Counted from the stretch's first letter, positions 17,379 to 26,283 are shown. The stretch is DNA of 64,000 bases from Paenibacillus xylanilyticus (GCF_013359935.1 NZ_JABMCB010000203.1:1-64000); one strand, 5' to 3'. Notes: generated from the letters alone by a model not told the origin. Numbers and translations are program-made.

Positions 17379-18167
17379 ATGGATATTGTATCACCGCAAA
17401 ATTCACGTGTAAAGGAATGGGCACAGCTCCTGGAGAAAAAGCATCGTGCCCGTCAGCATAAATATATCATTGAAGGCATTCACCTGGTACAGGAGGCACT
17501 GCGTGCCCAGGCTGATCTGGAGTGCATTGTTTACGACGGTGAACAGGGTGTACCAACAGAACTGTCAGGGCTTGAAGCTCCGCTTCAACGTATAGAATGG
17601 ATTAGTGTGTCACCGGCTGTTATCGCCAAATGCACGGATACGATGACGCCGCAGCCTGTTTTTGCGATTGTCCGTAAAGGACGTGAGCCGCTGGAAAGCC
17701 TGATCTCTGGAGCACGCGGGCTTGTTGTGGTGCTGGACGGAGTCCAGGACCCGGGGAATGTGGGGACGATCATCCGCAGTGCAGATGCAGCCGGAGCAGC
17801 CGGCGTGGTGCTCGGCGCGGGATGCGCTGATGTATATAATCCGAAGACGATTCGTTCAACGATGGGGTCTCTGTTTCATTTGCCCATTGTCGAAGGCCAG
17901 TTGGAAACCTTGCTTCCCGAAGCGAAGGCGGCGGGCGTGAAGCTGGTAAGTACCTCTTTGCAGGCAGAGTATTCATGCTATACCTATGATTTCACACAAT
18001 CCGTTTGGCTTGTGATCGGCAATGAAGGCAAGGGGATATCCGAGTCTACAGCAAGGCTGGTGGATGATGCAATTACAATCCCGATGCAGGGACAAGCAGA
18101 ATCGTTGAATGCCGCGATGGCAGCAACTATTTTGTTGTTTGAAGCGATGAGGCAGCGGATGGTCTAA
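17379..18167 (+). CDS. TrmH/SpoU family RNA methyltransferase (YsgA-like)
   Basis: A 262-residue SPOUT-class methyltransferase. The N-terminal substrate-binding domain (SPQNSRVKEWAQLLEKKHRAR) is followed by the knotted SAM-binding domain, with VLDGVQDPGNVGTIIRSADAAG (motif 1), IGNEGKGIS (motif 2) and IPMQGQAESLNAAMAATILLFEA (motif 3). Such proteins methylate ribose 2'-OH in rRNA or tRNA. The order sspI-ysgA is shared with B. subtilis, where pheST follows; here the pheST genes are not present downstream and an AraC regulator is found instead. Confidence 0.92.
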   Translation: MDIVSPQNSRVKEWAQLLEKKHRARQHKYIIEGIHLVQEALRAQADLECIVYDGEQGVPTELSGLEAPLQRIEWISVSPAVIAKCTDTMTPQPVFAIVRKGREPLESLISGARGLVVVLDGVQDPGNVGTIIRSADAAGAAGVVLGAGCADVYNPKTIRSTMGSLFHLPIVEGQLETLLPEAKAAGVKLVSTSLQAEYSCYTYDFTQSVWLVIGNEGKGISESTARLVDDAITIPMQGQAESLNAAMAATILLFEAMRQRMV

Positions 18168-18224
18168 TATAGAATTATGTACAAGGGCAAGTAACATATA
18201 GGACAAGGTTTCCAGAGCAAGATT

Positions 18225-18271
18225 AAGCTTATTCCTACTTCTGCGAAGAGATAGGGATGAGCTTTTTCTTA
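18225..18271 (+). terminator. Terminator of the TrmH-family gene
   Basis: The stem aagctt-attccta / tagggat-gagctt, with wobble pairs, is followed by TTTTTCTT. A second palindrome (gaaggatccttc, around 18400) with TTTTATTTTTT lies 130 bases downstream. It may act as a second stop on the + strand. Confidence 0.8.
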
Positions 18272-18428
18272 TTTCTTATAGAGAAGATAAAGAGTTATTA
18301 AAAAAAATCGAACGATATCACCCTCATAAGCCAATATATAGTGTGAAGAAGACTAACAACAAGTTGCAGGAAATCAACGGTGAGAGCGGAGGGAAGGATC
18401 CTTCGCTTTTATTTTTTGACTGCTAAAA

Positions 18429-19322
18429 TCAGGTTCTCCCTTGTACATTCAATCGGTATTGATGGGGAGTTGTGCCTGTTACGGTTCGGAATACTTTGCA
18501 GAAGTAGGAAGGGGTAGACATGCCTACACGATGGCCTATTTCTGGCACGCTGTAGGAGGTACGGGCGAGTAATATGCAAGCATGGCGAATACGGGTGGCC
18601 TGGGCATAAGCAACGATGGTCGTTCCTGTAGCCTTTTTGAACACGTGAGACAGATGGTAGAGAGACATGTGCATCTCTGATGCCAGATCCTTTAAATGAA
18701 AAGGCTCATCATAATGTTCTTCAATCCACTGCATGACAGCTTCCGCATGAGGATGAAGAAGGCTGGAGGAAGTTGGAGGTACCAATTGAGAGGGGGAATG
18801 CTTCCCTTCTTCCCATATATATTTAAGTTGTCCGAGCAGATGAAGCAAAAAGAGCCGGATATGCTCTTCTCCTTCGTATGGGAGCAGGTTGGGATGAACT
18901 TGCGCGAATTGTTCCATTAATTGAACCAGCATGGATGCAGAAGGCAGGATGAACGGTGCAATCGGTGAGTTTTGTCCCAAAAGCTCCTGTACAAAATCGT
19001 GGATAGCGGTAAAATGCCGCCAAGATCCCTTTAACAACTCCAGATCATACATAAGTACACTGCGGACAAAAGGATGCTCATCCGTAACTTGAATCTGTAC
19101 CTGGTGTAATTGAAACGGGCGGAAAATCATTAGCGTTCCCGGTTCAAGCGGAAATGCCTGACCTTCCGTGATCAGTTGACCATAGCCCTCATGAATATAA
19201 GTTACTTCCATCTGGGAATGGGCATGGAATATTTCACGGAAAGTCGCGGTGGATGTACGGCGGCAAGCCAGATCGAATTGCTCTTTGCCTAAGATGGACA
19301 ACGTCAATTCCTCCCTCAACAT
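18429..19322 (-). CDS. AraC-family regulator with N-terminal cupin domain
   Basis: A 297-residue regulator. Residues about 20-100 form a cupin-like sensor (HAHSQMEVTYIHEGYGQLITEG, LEPGTLMIFRPFQLHQV). The last 100 residues are an AraC double helix-turn-helix (FHLKDLASEMHMSLYHLSHVFKK and SVPEIGHRVGMSTPSYFCKVF). It is divergent from the Gfo/Idh oxidoreductase, so it probably controls that gene in response to a sugar or sugar acid. A TTG at 19301 with GGGAGGAA eight bases before is an alternative start seven codons downstream. Confidence 0.9.
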   Translation of the reverse strand: MLREELTLSILGKEQFDLACRRTSTATFREIFHAHSQMEVTYIHEGYGQLITEGQAFPLEPGTLMIFRPFQLHQVQIQVTDEHPFVRSVLMYDLELLKGSWRHFTAIHDFVQELLGQNSPIAPFILPSASMLVQLMEQFAQVHPNLLPYEGEEHIRLFLLHLLGQLKYIWEEGKHSPSQLVPPTSSSLLHPHAEAVMQWIEEHYDEPFHLKDLASEMHMSLYHLSHVFKKATGTTIVAYAQATRIRHACILLARTSYSVPEIGHRVGMSTPSYFCKVFRTVTGTTPHQYRLNVQGRT

Positions 19323-19361
19323 AAGCGCAAGATCCTTTTATTTTAGCACAAGATGAACGCA

Positions 19362-19375
19362 TAAAAGCGCTTAAT
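19362..19375. promoter_or_regulatory. Putative cre-like site between divergent genes
   Basis: TAAAAGCGCTTAAT keeps the AAAGCGCTT core of CcpA sites but deviates at the edges (three mismatches to consensus). Its place between the AraC gene and the oxidoreductase is suitable for catabolite repression. Confidence 0.35.
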
Positions 19376-19414
19376 TTTTGTGTATTGTGTAGGAAATAAG
19401 GGAGGAATGTTCAG

Positions 19415-20572
19415 ATGTTGAAAGTGGCGATTATTGGAGCTGGTGCAATTAGTGGAGCGCATATCTCAGCGTATTTGGTCTTTCCCGATCGATGTCAGAT
19501 TGTAGCTGTCGTGGATATGTACCCTGAAAAAGCACAGAAGCGAATTAACGAACATGGACTGGAAAATGCACAGGCAGTAACGGATTATAAAGAATTGCTG
19601 AGTCAAAACATTGATGTGGTTTCGGTCTGTACCCCACCGTACACACATGCTCCTATTGCGTGTGACTTCCTGCATGCGGGTACCCATGTGCTGGTGGAAA
19701 AACCGATGGCTTCTTCCCTGCAGGAAGCCGATCAGATGCTGAACGCTGCACAGCAAAGTGGCAAGCTGTTGTCGGTTGTGGCACAGAATCGATTTACGAC
19801 GCCAATGATGAAGCTCAAGGGTGTGCTGGACAGTGAACTGATGGGGCCAATAGTGCATGTGCAGGTGGATTCGTTCTGGTGGCGGGGCCATAACTATTAT
19901 GATCTGTGGTGGCGTGGAACGTGGGAAAAAGAAGGCGGAGGCTGCACGCTTAATCATGCGGTGCATCATATTGATGCCATGCTCTGGATGATGGGTCCAC
20001 CGGTGGAACTGCAGGCCATGATGGCCAATACGTCCCATGATAATGCCGAAGTGGAGGATGTGTCGATGGCCATGCTTCGTTTCCGCGAAGGGGCAGTTGG
20101 CATGATCACCAGTTCCGTCGTACATCACGGAGAGGAGCAGCAGTTGATTTTCCAGGGCAAAGAGGCCCGGGTATCCGCCCCGTGGAAAGTGGTTGCCTCT
20201 ACGGCACGCAGTAATGGATTTCCGGAACCGAATCCGGAACTGGAACAACAGATTCAGCAAAGGGTTGAAGAATTGCCGGATGTTGTTCATGTCGGCCATG
20301 CCGGGCAGATCGAGAATGTGTTAAACGCCATTGAGACCGGGTCAACACTTCTGGTGGATGGGGAGAGTGGCCGGAATACACTTGAACTGATTGTAGGCAT
20401 CTATAAGTCGGCGAGTACGGGGGAAAAGGTAACGTTTCCGCTGGGAGCAGAAGATCCGTTTTACACACGGGAAGGTATAATGAAACATGCGGTTCATTTT
20501 TACGAAAAGAAGACGACGGTGGAGAACTTTGAGGATCTGAGTATTACGCTGGGGAGCAAATTGGAGCCCTAA
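19415..20572 (+). CDS. Gfo/Idh/MocA family oxidoreductase
   Basis: A 385-residue NAD(P)-dependent dehydrogenase. The Rossmann motif is VAIIGAGAISGAHISAY at residues 4-20. EKPMAS at 95-100 carries the conserved family lysine. The C-terminal domain has GGGCTLNHAVHHIDAMLWMMG, where the HAVHHID segment supplies the expected catalytic histidine and aspartate. Substrates in this family are sugars, inositols or sugar acids; none can be chosen from the sequence alone. The GGGAGGAATG ribosome site is strong. Flanking AraC regulators and a glucuronyl hydrolase on the opposite strand suggest use of an oligosaccharide containing uronic acid. Confidence 0.92.
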   Translation: MLKVAIIGAGAISGAHISAYLVFPDRCQIVAVVDMYPEKAQKRINEHGLENAQAVTDYKELLSQNIDVVSVCTPPYTHAPIACDFLHAGTHVLVEKPMASSLQEADQMLNAAQQSGKLLSVVAQNRFTTPMMKLKGVLDSELMGPIVHVQVDSFWWRGHNYYDLWWRGTWEKEGGGCTLNHAVHHIDAMLWMMGPPVELQAMMANTSHDNAEVEDVSMAMLRFREGAVGMITSSVVHHGEEQQLIFQGKEARVSAPWKVVASTARSNGFPEPNPELEQQIQQRVEELPDVVHVGHAGQIENVLNAIETGSTLLVDGESGRNTLELIVGIYKSASTGEKVTFPLGAEDPFYTREGIMKHAVHFYEKKTTVENFEDLSITLGSKLEP

Positions 20573-20590
20573 GCAAACAATTGAACATAA

Positions 20591-20632
20591 AAAGATGCCC
20601 GCCTCATTAACGTGAGAGCCGGGCATCTTTTG
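20591..20632. terminator. Terminator between convergent oxidoreductase and GH88 genes
   Basis: The stem aaagatgcccg...cgggcatcttt with flanking A and T tracts works on both strands. Confidence 0.88.
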
Positions 20633-20661
20633 CGTACTCTTTTATCAGCACCACTTTAACA

Positions 20662-21789
20662 TCAATACACCCGGTGCTTCCATCCATTCAACTTGGCGAT
20701 CGCTTCCAGATAATAATAATCTCCATAAATTAGGGAGACATCAATGAAGGAAGTGCCGCTGCCGGTGGCGTGCAGTAAAATCGATTCATGCTCTGGCTGA
20801 TCCCAGACGGCATAGTTCTCGGTTAATGAACGTAGTATACGTTCAGCGGCATCGGCATAGAGGCGTTTCTCACCTTCGGGAACGAAGGAAGCAAGCTCAA
20901 GGAGACCGGAAGCCGCAATCGCTGCAGCGGAACTGTCACGGGATTGTCCTTCCAGAGAAGGAAGCCTGAAATCCCAATAAGGCACGGAGTCTTCCGGGAG
21001 TGCGGAGATAAAATAATGTGCAATACGCTTCGCCGTATTCAGGAAACGGACATCCTGAGTATGGCGATATGTATTGGCAAATCCATATAAGCCCCATGCA
21101 GCGCCTCGGCTCCACGTTGAATCCGGTGAATACCCTTGACCGCCAAAACTTTCAATATAATGTCCGTCCTCTGGATCGAAGGACAGAATATGTTTGGTTG
21201 ATCCATCTTCTCTGACACCATATTGCATCGTTGTCTCGGCATGCCGAATCGCAATATGCTTGTACCCGGGATCTCCTGTAACTTCGGAAGCCCAGAACAA
21301 CAAAGAAATATTTAACATACAATCGATGATGGCCCAGCCGTATTTATCCCCATTCCAGGCACGAATAAATTGACCTGCCGGATTATATCGTCCAGCCAGG
21401 AAATTGGCAGCCTCCAGACCACGTCTGAACCCGTCTTCATCACCTGTAATTTTATACTTGATGACAGCGGTGGAGAGGAACTGAAAACCAACGTCGTGAT
21501 GAAGTTCCACAGTAGGTTTAACCAGCCATTGCTCCAGCATCTCATCCCATGACCACGCTGCATCCCGATAGGCCTTATCTCCAGTCATATCATGCATAAT
21601 CCAGAGCATGCCCGGCCAGAAACCGGAGGTCCACCAATCGGTATGGATGTTATCATACTTCCCATCTTCACCGGCAAAATGGGGACACTTTTCCCCGATT
21701 TGATCTTTCATTCGGTTCATTTTGTTTTCCAGCTTCTTCATGACTTCCTGCCAGTATGTGATCGCAACACCGGAACCTATGTTAGACAT
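20662..21789 (-). CDS. Glycoside hydrolase family 88 protein, unsaturated glucuronyl/galacturonyl hydrolase
   Basis: A 375-residue (alpha/alpha)6-barrel enzyme with no signal peptide, so cytosolic. Family GH88/GH105 signs are WWTSGFWPGMLW near residues 52-63, HHDVGFQF with Asp99, and KYGWAIIDCMLN with Asp156; these two aspartates correspond to the catalytic pair of the characterised GH88 enzyme. RDSSAAAIAASGLLEL and GSGTSFIDVSLIYGDYY are also typical. Such enzymes hydrate the unsaturated uronic acid left by polysaccharide lyases, releasing the sugar. The ATG with AGGAGG six bases before is preferred over a TTG two codons upstream. No lyase gene is visible nearby. Confidence 0.9.
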   Translation of the reverse strand: MSNIGSGVAITYWQEVMKKLENKMNRMKDQIGEKCPHFAGEDGKYDNIHTDWWTSGFWPGMLWIMHDMTGDKAYRDAAWSWDEMLEQWLVKPTVELHHDVGFQFLSTAVIKYKITGDEDGFRRGLEAANFLAGRYNPAGQFIRAWNGDKYGWAIIDCMLNISLLFWASEVTGDPGYKHIAIRHAETTMQYGVREDGSTKHILSFDPEDGHYIESFGGQGYSPDSTWSRGAAWGLYGFANTYRHTQDVRFLNTAKRIAHYFISALPEDSVPYWDFRLPSLEGQSRDSSAAAIAASGLLELASFVPEGEKRLYADAAERILRSLTENYAVWDQPEHESILLHATGSGTSFIDVSLIYGDYYYLEAIAKLNGWKHRVY

Positions 21790-21930
21790 GTCCAACCTCC
21801 TGAGAATAAAATTAGAAATGCTGGATAGCGCTTTCTTTAAGCAGATTATATCTTTTTTAAATCCAGGAAAGTTGTGCTAGGATATGGAGAAATGTTGTTT
21901 TGTTGTCATGCTGCAGAAAGGGGGAAAAAG

Positions 21931-22809
21931 ATGTTTGATCGCGTGGAATTTGCGGGGGCTACGCTTGCATGGGACTACAGAATTCGATCGGTGAATGATT
22001 TTACAGGGTATTATCACTGGCATCAATGTGGAGAGTTCCTCTATGTACATAAAGGCAATGGCATTGTCGTTTTGAACAATCATACATACACCATTCGCAA
22101 GGGGATGCTGTTCTTTTTTCAACCGTATCAGCTGCATCATGTCTATGCGGAAGTTGAACCGGAGAACCCGTATGAAAGGAATATTTTTTATATTGATCCG
22201 ATCATTATGGATCGTTATCTGGAATCATTCCCACATCGGCGTGCGTATTTTTCAACATTATGGAAAGGGCATAATCAGCAGCAGGTGTTTGATTTGAGCT
22301 CATACACTTCGCAATTGGACTGGATTTATGAGAGTTACGATAGGTCACGCAATCGTGGTTGGGGAGAACGGGAAGAATCGGTTATGTTTCTGCTTCAGAT
22401 CTTGAGTCTGTTGGAGCAGCAGAATGCGGGGGAAGGACAGCAGGGCTTGGCGAGGCAAGTAAAGATCTCCCGAGATTTAAAACATGCCGAGAGGATCATG
22501 CACTGGATCGAGGATCATTATGAACATGAGATCAAGCTTGACCATATGGCTTCAGACATCCACTTGTCCAAATCATATGCTTCCCGTATTTTTCAACAAG
22601 AAACTGGCAGCAGCATTACTGATTATGTTACAGCCCGGAGACTGAAGCAGGCTTATCTATTGCTTGAGACCACGACCTTCCCCATTGAAGAAATCGGCAG
22701 ACGTGTCGGATTCCCTAACGGATCTTATTTCATCCAGTTATTTCGCAAATCTGCTGGCTTAACTCCGTTACAGTACCGGCATCAATTTGAACGTAAAAGC
22801 AGACATTAG
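21931..22809 (+). CDS. AraC-family regulator with N-terminal cupin domain, second
   Basis: A 292-residue regulator with a cupin-like front (YYHWHQCGEFLYVHKGNGIVVL, IRKGMLFFFQPYQLHHV) and a C-terminal AraC domain (IKLDHMASDIHLSKSYASRIFQQ and PIEEIGRRVGFPNGSYFIQLFRK). The start is the ATG following AAAGGGGGAAAAAG; earlier in-frame ATGs lack a site. It is divergent from the GH88 gene, mirroring the AraC/oxidoreductase pair on the other side, so it is the likely regulator of the hydrolase. It is clearly related in design to the other cupin-AraC gene of this cluster. Confidence 0.9.
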   Translation: MFDRVEFAGATLAWDYRIRSVNDFTGYYHWHQCGEFLYVHKGNGIVVLNNHTYTIRKGMLFFFQPYQLHHVYAEVEPENPYERNIFYIDPIIMDRYLESFPHRRAYFSTLWKGHNQQQVFDLSSYTSQLDWIYESYDRSRNRGWGEREESVMFLLQILSLLEQQNAGEGQQGLARQVKISRDLKHAERIMHWIEDHYEHEIKLDHMASDIHLSKSYASRIFQQETGSSITDYVTARRLKQAYLLLETTTFPIEEIGRRVGFPNGSYFIQLFRKSAGLTPLQYRHQFERKSRH

Positions 22810-22879
22810 GTCTACATTATAACATTTATCGCTAAATTTTCCGTTTGTTATATTATTGAATTGATGTCAGATATCTTCA

Positions 22880-22939
22880 CAAAAATCCCGGCAGCAGCCA
22901 GCCCGATTTGATTCAAAGGGAAGCTGCCACACCGGGATT
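22880..22939 (-). terminator. Terminator of the HxlR regulator gene
   Basis: The inverted repeat aatcccgg..gcagc / gctgc..ccgggatt with a long loop has the T tract on the minus-strand side (AAAAA on the + strand). Confidence 0.7.
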
Positions 22940-22988
22940 GCAAGCAACATGTAATTTGAAAGTAGTGAAGTCATTTTATTCTACTGCA

Positions 22989-23309
22989 TTATAGCCACTT
23001 ATCAGCCCATCGCTCCACGGCACTCAATGCGCGCCCAAGCTCCGTCCCTTTACGGGACAACATATATTCTGTCCGAACTGGTCGTTCCGTAACCACATGC
23101 CGTACGACCAATCCTTCTTCCTCCAGTTCCTTCATTCGTTCATTCAGCACTCGCTTGCTCAGGTCAGGGATATAAGCGTGAATTTCACTGAAACGTTTGG
23201 GCTCTTCCATCAATGCATGAATAATGAGGGCAACCCATTTTCGGCCAATGATCTGATAAGATTGTTCCACCTTTTCGCATATTTGCTTGGCATTCTCATC
23301 ATCGCTCAT
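22989..23309 (-). CDS. HxlR-family transcriptional regulator
   Basis: A 106-residue winged-helix protein. The HxlR pattern is evident: a single cysteine near the N-terminus (KQICEKVEQSYQIIGRKWVALIIHAL), then FSEIHAYIPDLSKRVLNERMKELEEEGLV and the wing RPVRTEYMLSRKGTEL. HxlR proteins respond to aldehydes, quinones or thiol stress through the N-terminal cysteine. It lies about 420 bases upstream of the pentose-phosphate run on the opposite strand. A role in controlling the second zwf is possible but not shown. Confidence 0.92.
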   Translation of the reverse strand: MSDDENAKQICEKVEQSYQIIGRKWVALIIHALMEEPKRFSEIHAYIPDLSKRVLNERMKELEEEGLVVRHVVTERPVRTEYMLSRKGTELGRALSAVERWADKWL

Positions 23310-23490
23310 AATAGTACTCCTTTGAATTAGTTATGCTTATTATAGCACTAGTATACTTATTGTAACCTGGGTGTCTACAAGCCTTATGTATAAAATATCA
23401 CATACCAATTGTTTATAATCTTACCACATAAAGCGTTAACATCAAATAAAAACCCTGTAAACACTGGTGTTCACACGTTAGACACGATTG

Positions 23491-23519
23491 TTGACGAATT
23501 GTGACGACAGGTGTAATAT
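23491..23519 (+). promoter_or_regulatory. Sigma-A promoter of the pentose-phosphate genes
   Basis: TTGACG and TAATAT are separated by exactly 17 bases. The transcript has a leader of about 200 bases before zwf, with no recognised riboswitch. The 170 bases upstream, towards HxlR, are A/T-rich; a weak cre-like motif ATAAAGCGTTAACA occurs near 23430. Confidence 0.75.
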
Positions 23520-23725
23520 GGGTAACGTTAATTCAAATGGTTACAATTTATAACCTTGGTTTAAGGTTGTGGAGAGAAGGAATGTTCCATGGTTAAATTC
23601 AGGTGCATTATTTAAACGGAGGCAAGGGGGCAACATACCCCACTTATTCCGTCTTTTGTCATGCTTGAATTTGAACATTTTGCAACATCATATACTATAC
23701 TGCACAGATCACAGGAGGCAATCCA

Positions 23726-25180
23726 ATGGATGCAATGACATTTGTCCTGTTCGGGGCAACAGGCGATTTAGCCAAACGCAAGATTTACCCTGCATTATAT
23801 AATTTGTACATGGATCAAAAAATGCCGAAATCCTTCTCCGTTATCGGTCTTGGACGTCGTGAATTGTCGGATGCTGACTTCCAGGCGAATGTCGAAAAGT
23901 CACTGCATGAATTCTCACGGCAAACGCCTGAAGAAGAATCTCAGGTACGTGATTTCATTGGGGCTTTCCGTTATTGTTCTCTGAATAATACGAAGCTTGA
24001 AGATTACACCAAACTGCTGAAGCTCGTTGAGCAGCGTGAGCAAGAACTGAGCATTCCGGAAAATCGCATGTTCTACATGTCGGTAGCACCGGAATTCTTC
24101 GAGCCAATCGCACTGAACATTCAGGAGAGCGGCTTGGGTAACACCAAAGGCTGGAAAAAGCTGATTATTGAAAAACCATTTGGACACGATCTGCAATCTG
24201 CACGTGAACTGAATGAGAAACTGAGCAATACATTTGCTGAAGAAGAAATCTACCGTATTGACCATTTCCTGGGCAAACCGATGGTTCAAAATATTGAAAC
24301 ACTCACCTATGCGAATCCGGTCATTCAGGCGTTGTGGTCCAACCGTTACATTGCCAATGTACAAATTACGGCTAGTGAAACCGTTGGTGTAGAAGAACGC
24401 GCGGCTTATTATGACCAAAGTGGTGCCGTTCGCGACATGTTCCAAAATCATATGCTTCAATTGCTGATGATGATCGCCCTGCATTTGCCTAAACGCTGCA
24501 CTCCGCAGGAAATTCAATTCAAAAAACAGAAGATCGCTGAAGCTCTTCGTCCATTGACGAAAGAAAACATCGCTTCTGAGGTGGTTCGTGCCCAATACGG
24601 AGCAGGCGAGTTGCAAGGCTCTTCTGTTGTTGGATATCTGGACGAGCCTGGTATCCCGGCTGGTTCCCAAAATGATACGTATGTTGCCGCAAGATTGTGG
24701 ATCGATGATCCATTCTGGAGCGAAGTTCCTTTTTACATTCGTACAGGTAAACGTCTGGCTGAGAAATCCACCCGGATCGTTGTTGAATTCAAGGCACCTC
24801 TTAAAACAGGCCATGAAGCTGAAAATACAACTGAGCCTAACCTGCTGACGATTGAAATTGGTCCTGGAGAAAGCATCTCTCTTCAATTAAATGCGAAGAA
24901 CCCATTGAACCACGGTGAAGTGGAACCTGTTCACATGACATTTGCTTCAGGCAAACGCAACATTCCGGAAGCTTATGAGAACCTGATCTTTGACGCAATG
25001 CGTGGAGATTCCACCTTCTTTGCTCACTGGAATGAGGTTGAGCTGGCATGGAAGTGGGTACAACCAATTCTGGAAGCATTCCAGGATGGCAGCGTGCCGC
25101 TGGACACATACAGTGCAGGTTCGCAAGGACCTGAATCGGCAGATCGTCTTATTGCAGAGAATGGCTACCGTTGGTGGTAA
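23726..25180 (+). CDS. zwf: Glucose-6-phosphate 1-dehydrogenase, second copy
   Basis: A 484-residue G6PDH, the usual length for B. subtilis Zwf (about 489). Signs are FVLFGATGDLAKRKIYPALY at residues 5-24, the catalytic RIDHFLGKPMVQN, GVEERAAYYDQSGAVRDMFQNHMLQL and IRTGKRL. It is preceded by GGAGG. It heads a co-directional run with 6-phosphogluconate dehydrogenase and transaldolase, all oxidative or non-oxidative pentose-phosphate steps. This makes it the likely housekeeping enzyme, in contrast to the first copy about 12 kb upstream. Confidence 0.97.
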   Translation: MDAMTFVLFGATGDLAKRKIYPALYNLYMDQKMPKSFSVIGLGRRELSDADFQANVEKSLHEFSRQTPEEESQVRDFIGAFRYCSLNNTKLEDYTKLLKLVEQREQELSIPENRMFYMSVAPEFFEPIALNIQESGLGNTKGWKKLIIEKPFGHDLQSARELNEKLSNTFAEEEIYRIDHFLGKPMVQNIETLTYANPVIQALWSNRYIANVQITASETVGVEERAAYYDQSGAVRDMFQNHMLQLLMMIALHLPKRCTPQEIQFKKQKIAEALRPLTKENIASEVVRAQYGAGELQGSSVVGYLDEPGIPAGSQNDTYVAARLWIDDPFWSEVPFYIRTGKRLAEKSTRIVVEFKAPLKTGHEAENTTEPNLLTIEIGPGESISLQLNAKNPLNHGEVEPVHMTFASGKRNIPEAYENLIFDAMRGDSTFFAHWNEVELAWKWVQPILEAFQDGSVPLDTYSAGSQGPESADRLIAENGYRWW

Positions 25181-25225
25181 TCGAAATTATTTAATCTGGT
25201 TATACCGTTCCAATTTTGCATAAGT

Positions 25226-25247
25226 CCTTCCGGTACTTGCCGGAAGG
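25226..25247 (+). terminator. Hairpin between zwf and gnd, possible attenuator or RNA processing site
   Basis: A perfect 8-bp stem ccttccgg/ccggaagg with a 6-base loop is followed, after CCGTAAAAA, by ATTTTTT. It could be a weak terminator or an mRNA stabiliser. Confidence 0.55.
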
Positions 25248-25304
25248 CCGTAAAAATTTTTGATATAGATAAACTTATAATTGTTCATAACAGGAGGATT
25301 TATC

Positions 25305-26198
25305 ATGAAACTTGGACTTGTTGGATTGGGCAAAATGGGATTAAACCTGGGCAGAAACTTGATTGACCACAAACATGAAGTGGTTGCATTTGACTTGAAT
25401 GCAGAAGCAGTAAACGAAATGAAAGAATACGGCGCACAAGGCGTTTCTTCTTACAAAGAGATGGTTGAATCTTTGGAATCCCCGCGTGTACTGTGGATCA
25501 TGGTTCCTCACAATGTGGTAGATGCTGTACTGGCTGAAGTAAGCCCATTGCTTTCCAAAGGCGACATCATCATTGAAGCAGGTAACTCCCACTACAAAGA
25601 ATCCATTCGCCGTTACGAAGAATTGAAACCATCCGGTATCCACTACATGGATGCTGGTACTTCCGGTGGTATGGAAGGCGCACGGAATGGTGCATGTTAC
25701 ATGATCGGTGGCGACCCTGAGGCTTGGGCGATCGTTGAGCCAGCTTTCAAAGACACTGCTGTAGAGAACGGTTATCTGTATGCAGGTAAAGCGGGCAGCG
25801 GTCACTTCCTCAAAATGGTTCACAACGGTATCGAGTACGGTATGATGGCTTCCATCGGTGAAGGTTTTGACGTACTGGAGAAAAGCGACTTCGACTTCGA
25901 CTTCGAAAAAGTGGCTCGCGTATGGAACAATGGTTCCGTTATCCGTTCATGGCTGATGGAACTGACAGAGCGTGCGTTCTCCAAAGATGCAAACCTCGAT
26001 GAAATCAAAGGTGTTATGCACTCTTCCGGTGAGGGACGCTGGACCGTGGAAACGGCATTTGACCTTCAAACGGCTACACCGGTTATCGCGTTGTCCTTGC
26101 TGATGCGTTACCGTTCCCTGGAGACAGATACCTTCACAGGTAAAGTGGTAGCAGCATTGCGTAATGAGTTTGGCGGTCACGCTGTAGAAAAGAAATAA
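25305..26198 (+). CDS. gnd: 6-phosphogluconate dehydrogenase, decarboxylating, short NAD-type
   Basis: A 297-residue enzyme converting 6-phosphogluconate to ribulose 5-phosphate and CO2. This is the short form (about 300 residues, like B. subtilis YqeC), as against about 470 for the common Gnd. Motifs are LGLVGLGKMGLNLGRNL at the N-terminus, DAGTSGGMEGARNGACYMIGG, and the catalytic lysine in GHFLKMVHNGIEYGMM. The end of beta2 is AFDLNAEA, an aspartate that fits an NAD-preferring pocket, as reported for short-form enzymes; this is inference. The ATG has an AGGAGG five bases before. Confidence 0.95.
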   Translation: MKLGLVGLGKMGLNLGRNLIDHKHEVVAFDLNAEAVNEMKEYGAQGVSSYKEMVESLESPRVLWIMVPHNVVDAVLAEVSPLLSKGDIIIEAGNSHYKESIRRYEELKPSGIHYMDAGTSGGMEGARNGACYMIGGDPEAWAIVEPAFKDTAVENGYLYAGKAGSGHFLKMVHNGIEYGMMASIGEGFDVLEKSDFDFDFEKVARVWNNGSVIRSWLMELTERAFSKDANLDEIKGVMHSSGEGRWTVETAFDLQTATPVIALSLLMRYRSLETDTFTGKVVAALRNEFGGHAVEKK

Positions 26199-26283
26199 TT
26201 TATATATAACTGTTAACATATAAGGTTGTTCGGGTAATGATTATTATTGTGTTTACAAATTCATCAAGTGGAGGGAACATATC

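Noticed and set aside
18300..18420. Possible T-box or pheST leader after the TrmH-family gene, as in Bacillus
   Set aside because: No AGGGTGGNACCGCG core was found; only a short palindrome with a T tract.
19466..20299. A 277-codon minus-strand ORF opposite the Gfo/Idh gene
   Set aside because: Antisense shadow with excessive His and Arg content; the forward gene has clear motifs.
23428..23441. cre-like ATAAAGCGTTAACA upstream of the second zwf
   Set aside because: The first two consensus positions fail, and the site lies upstream of the promoter; kept only as a remark in the promoter entry.
23915..24886. A 323-codon minus-strand ORF opposite the second zwf
   Set aside because: Shadow of a strongly conserved enzyme gene.
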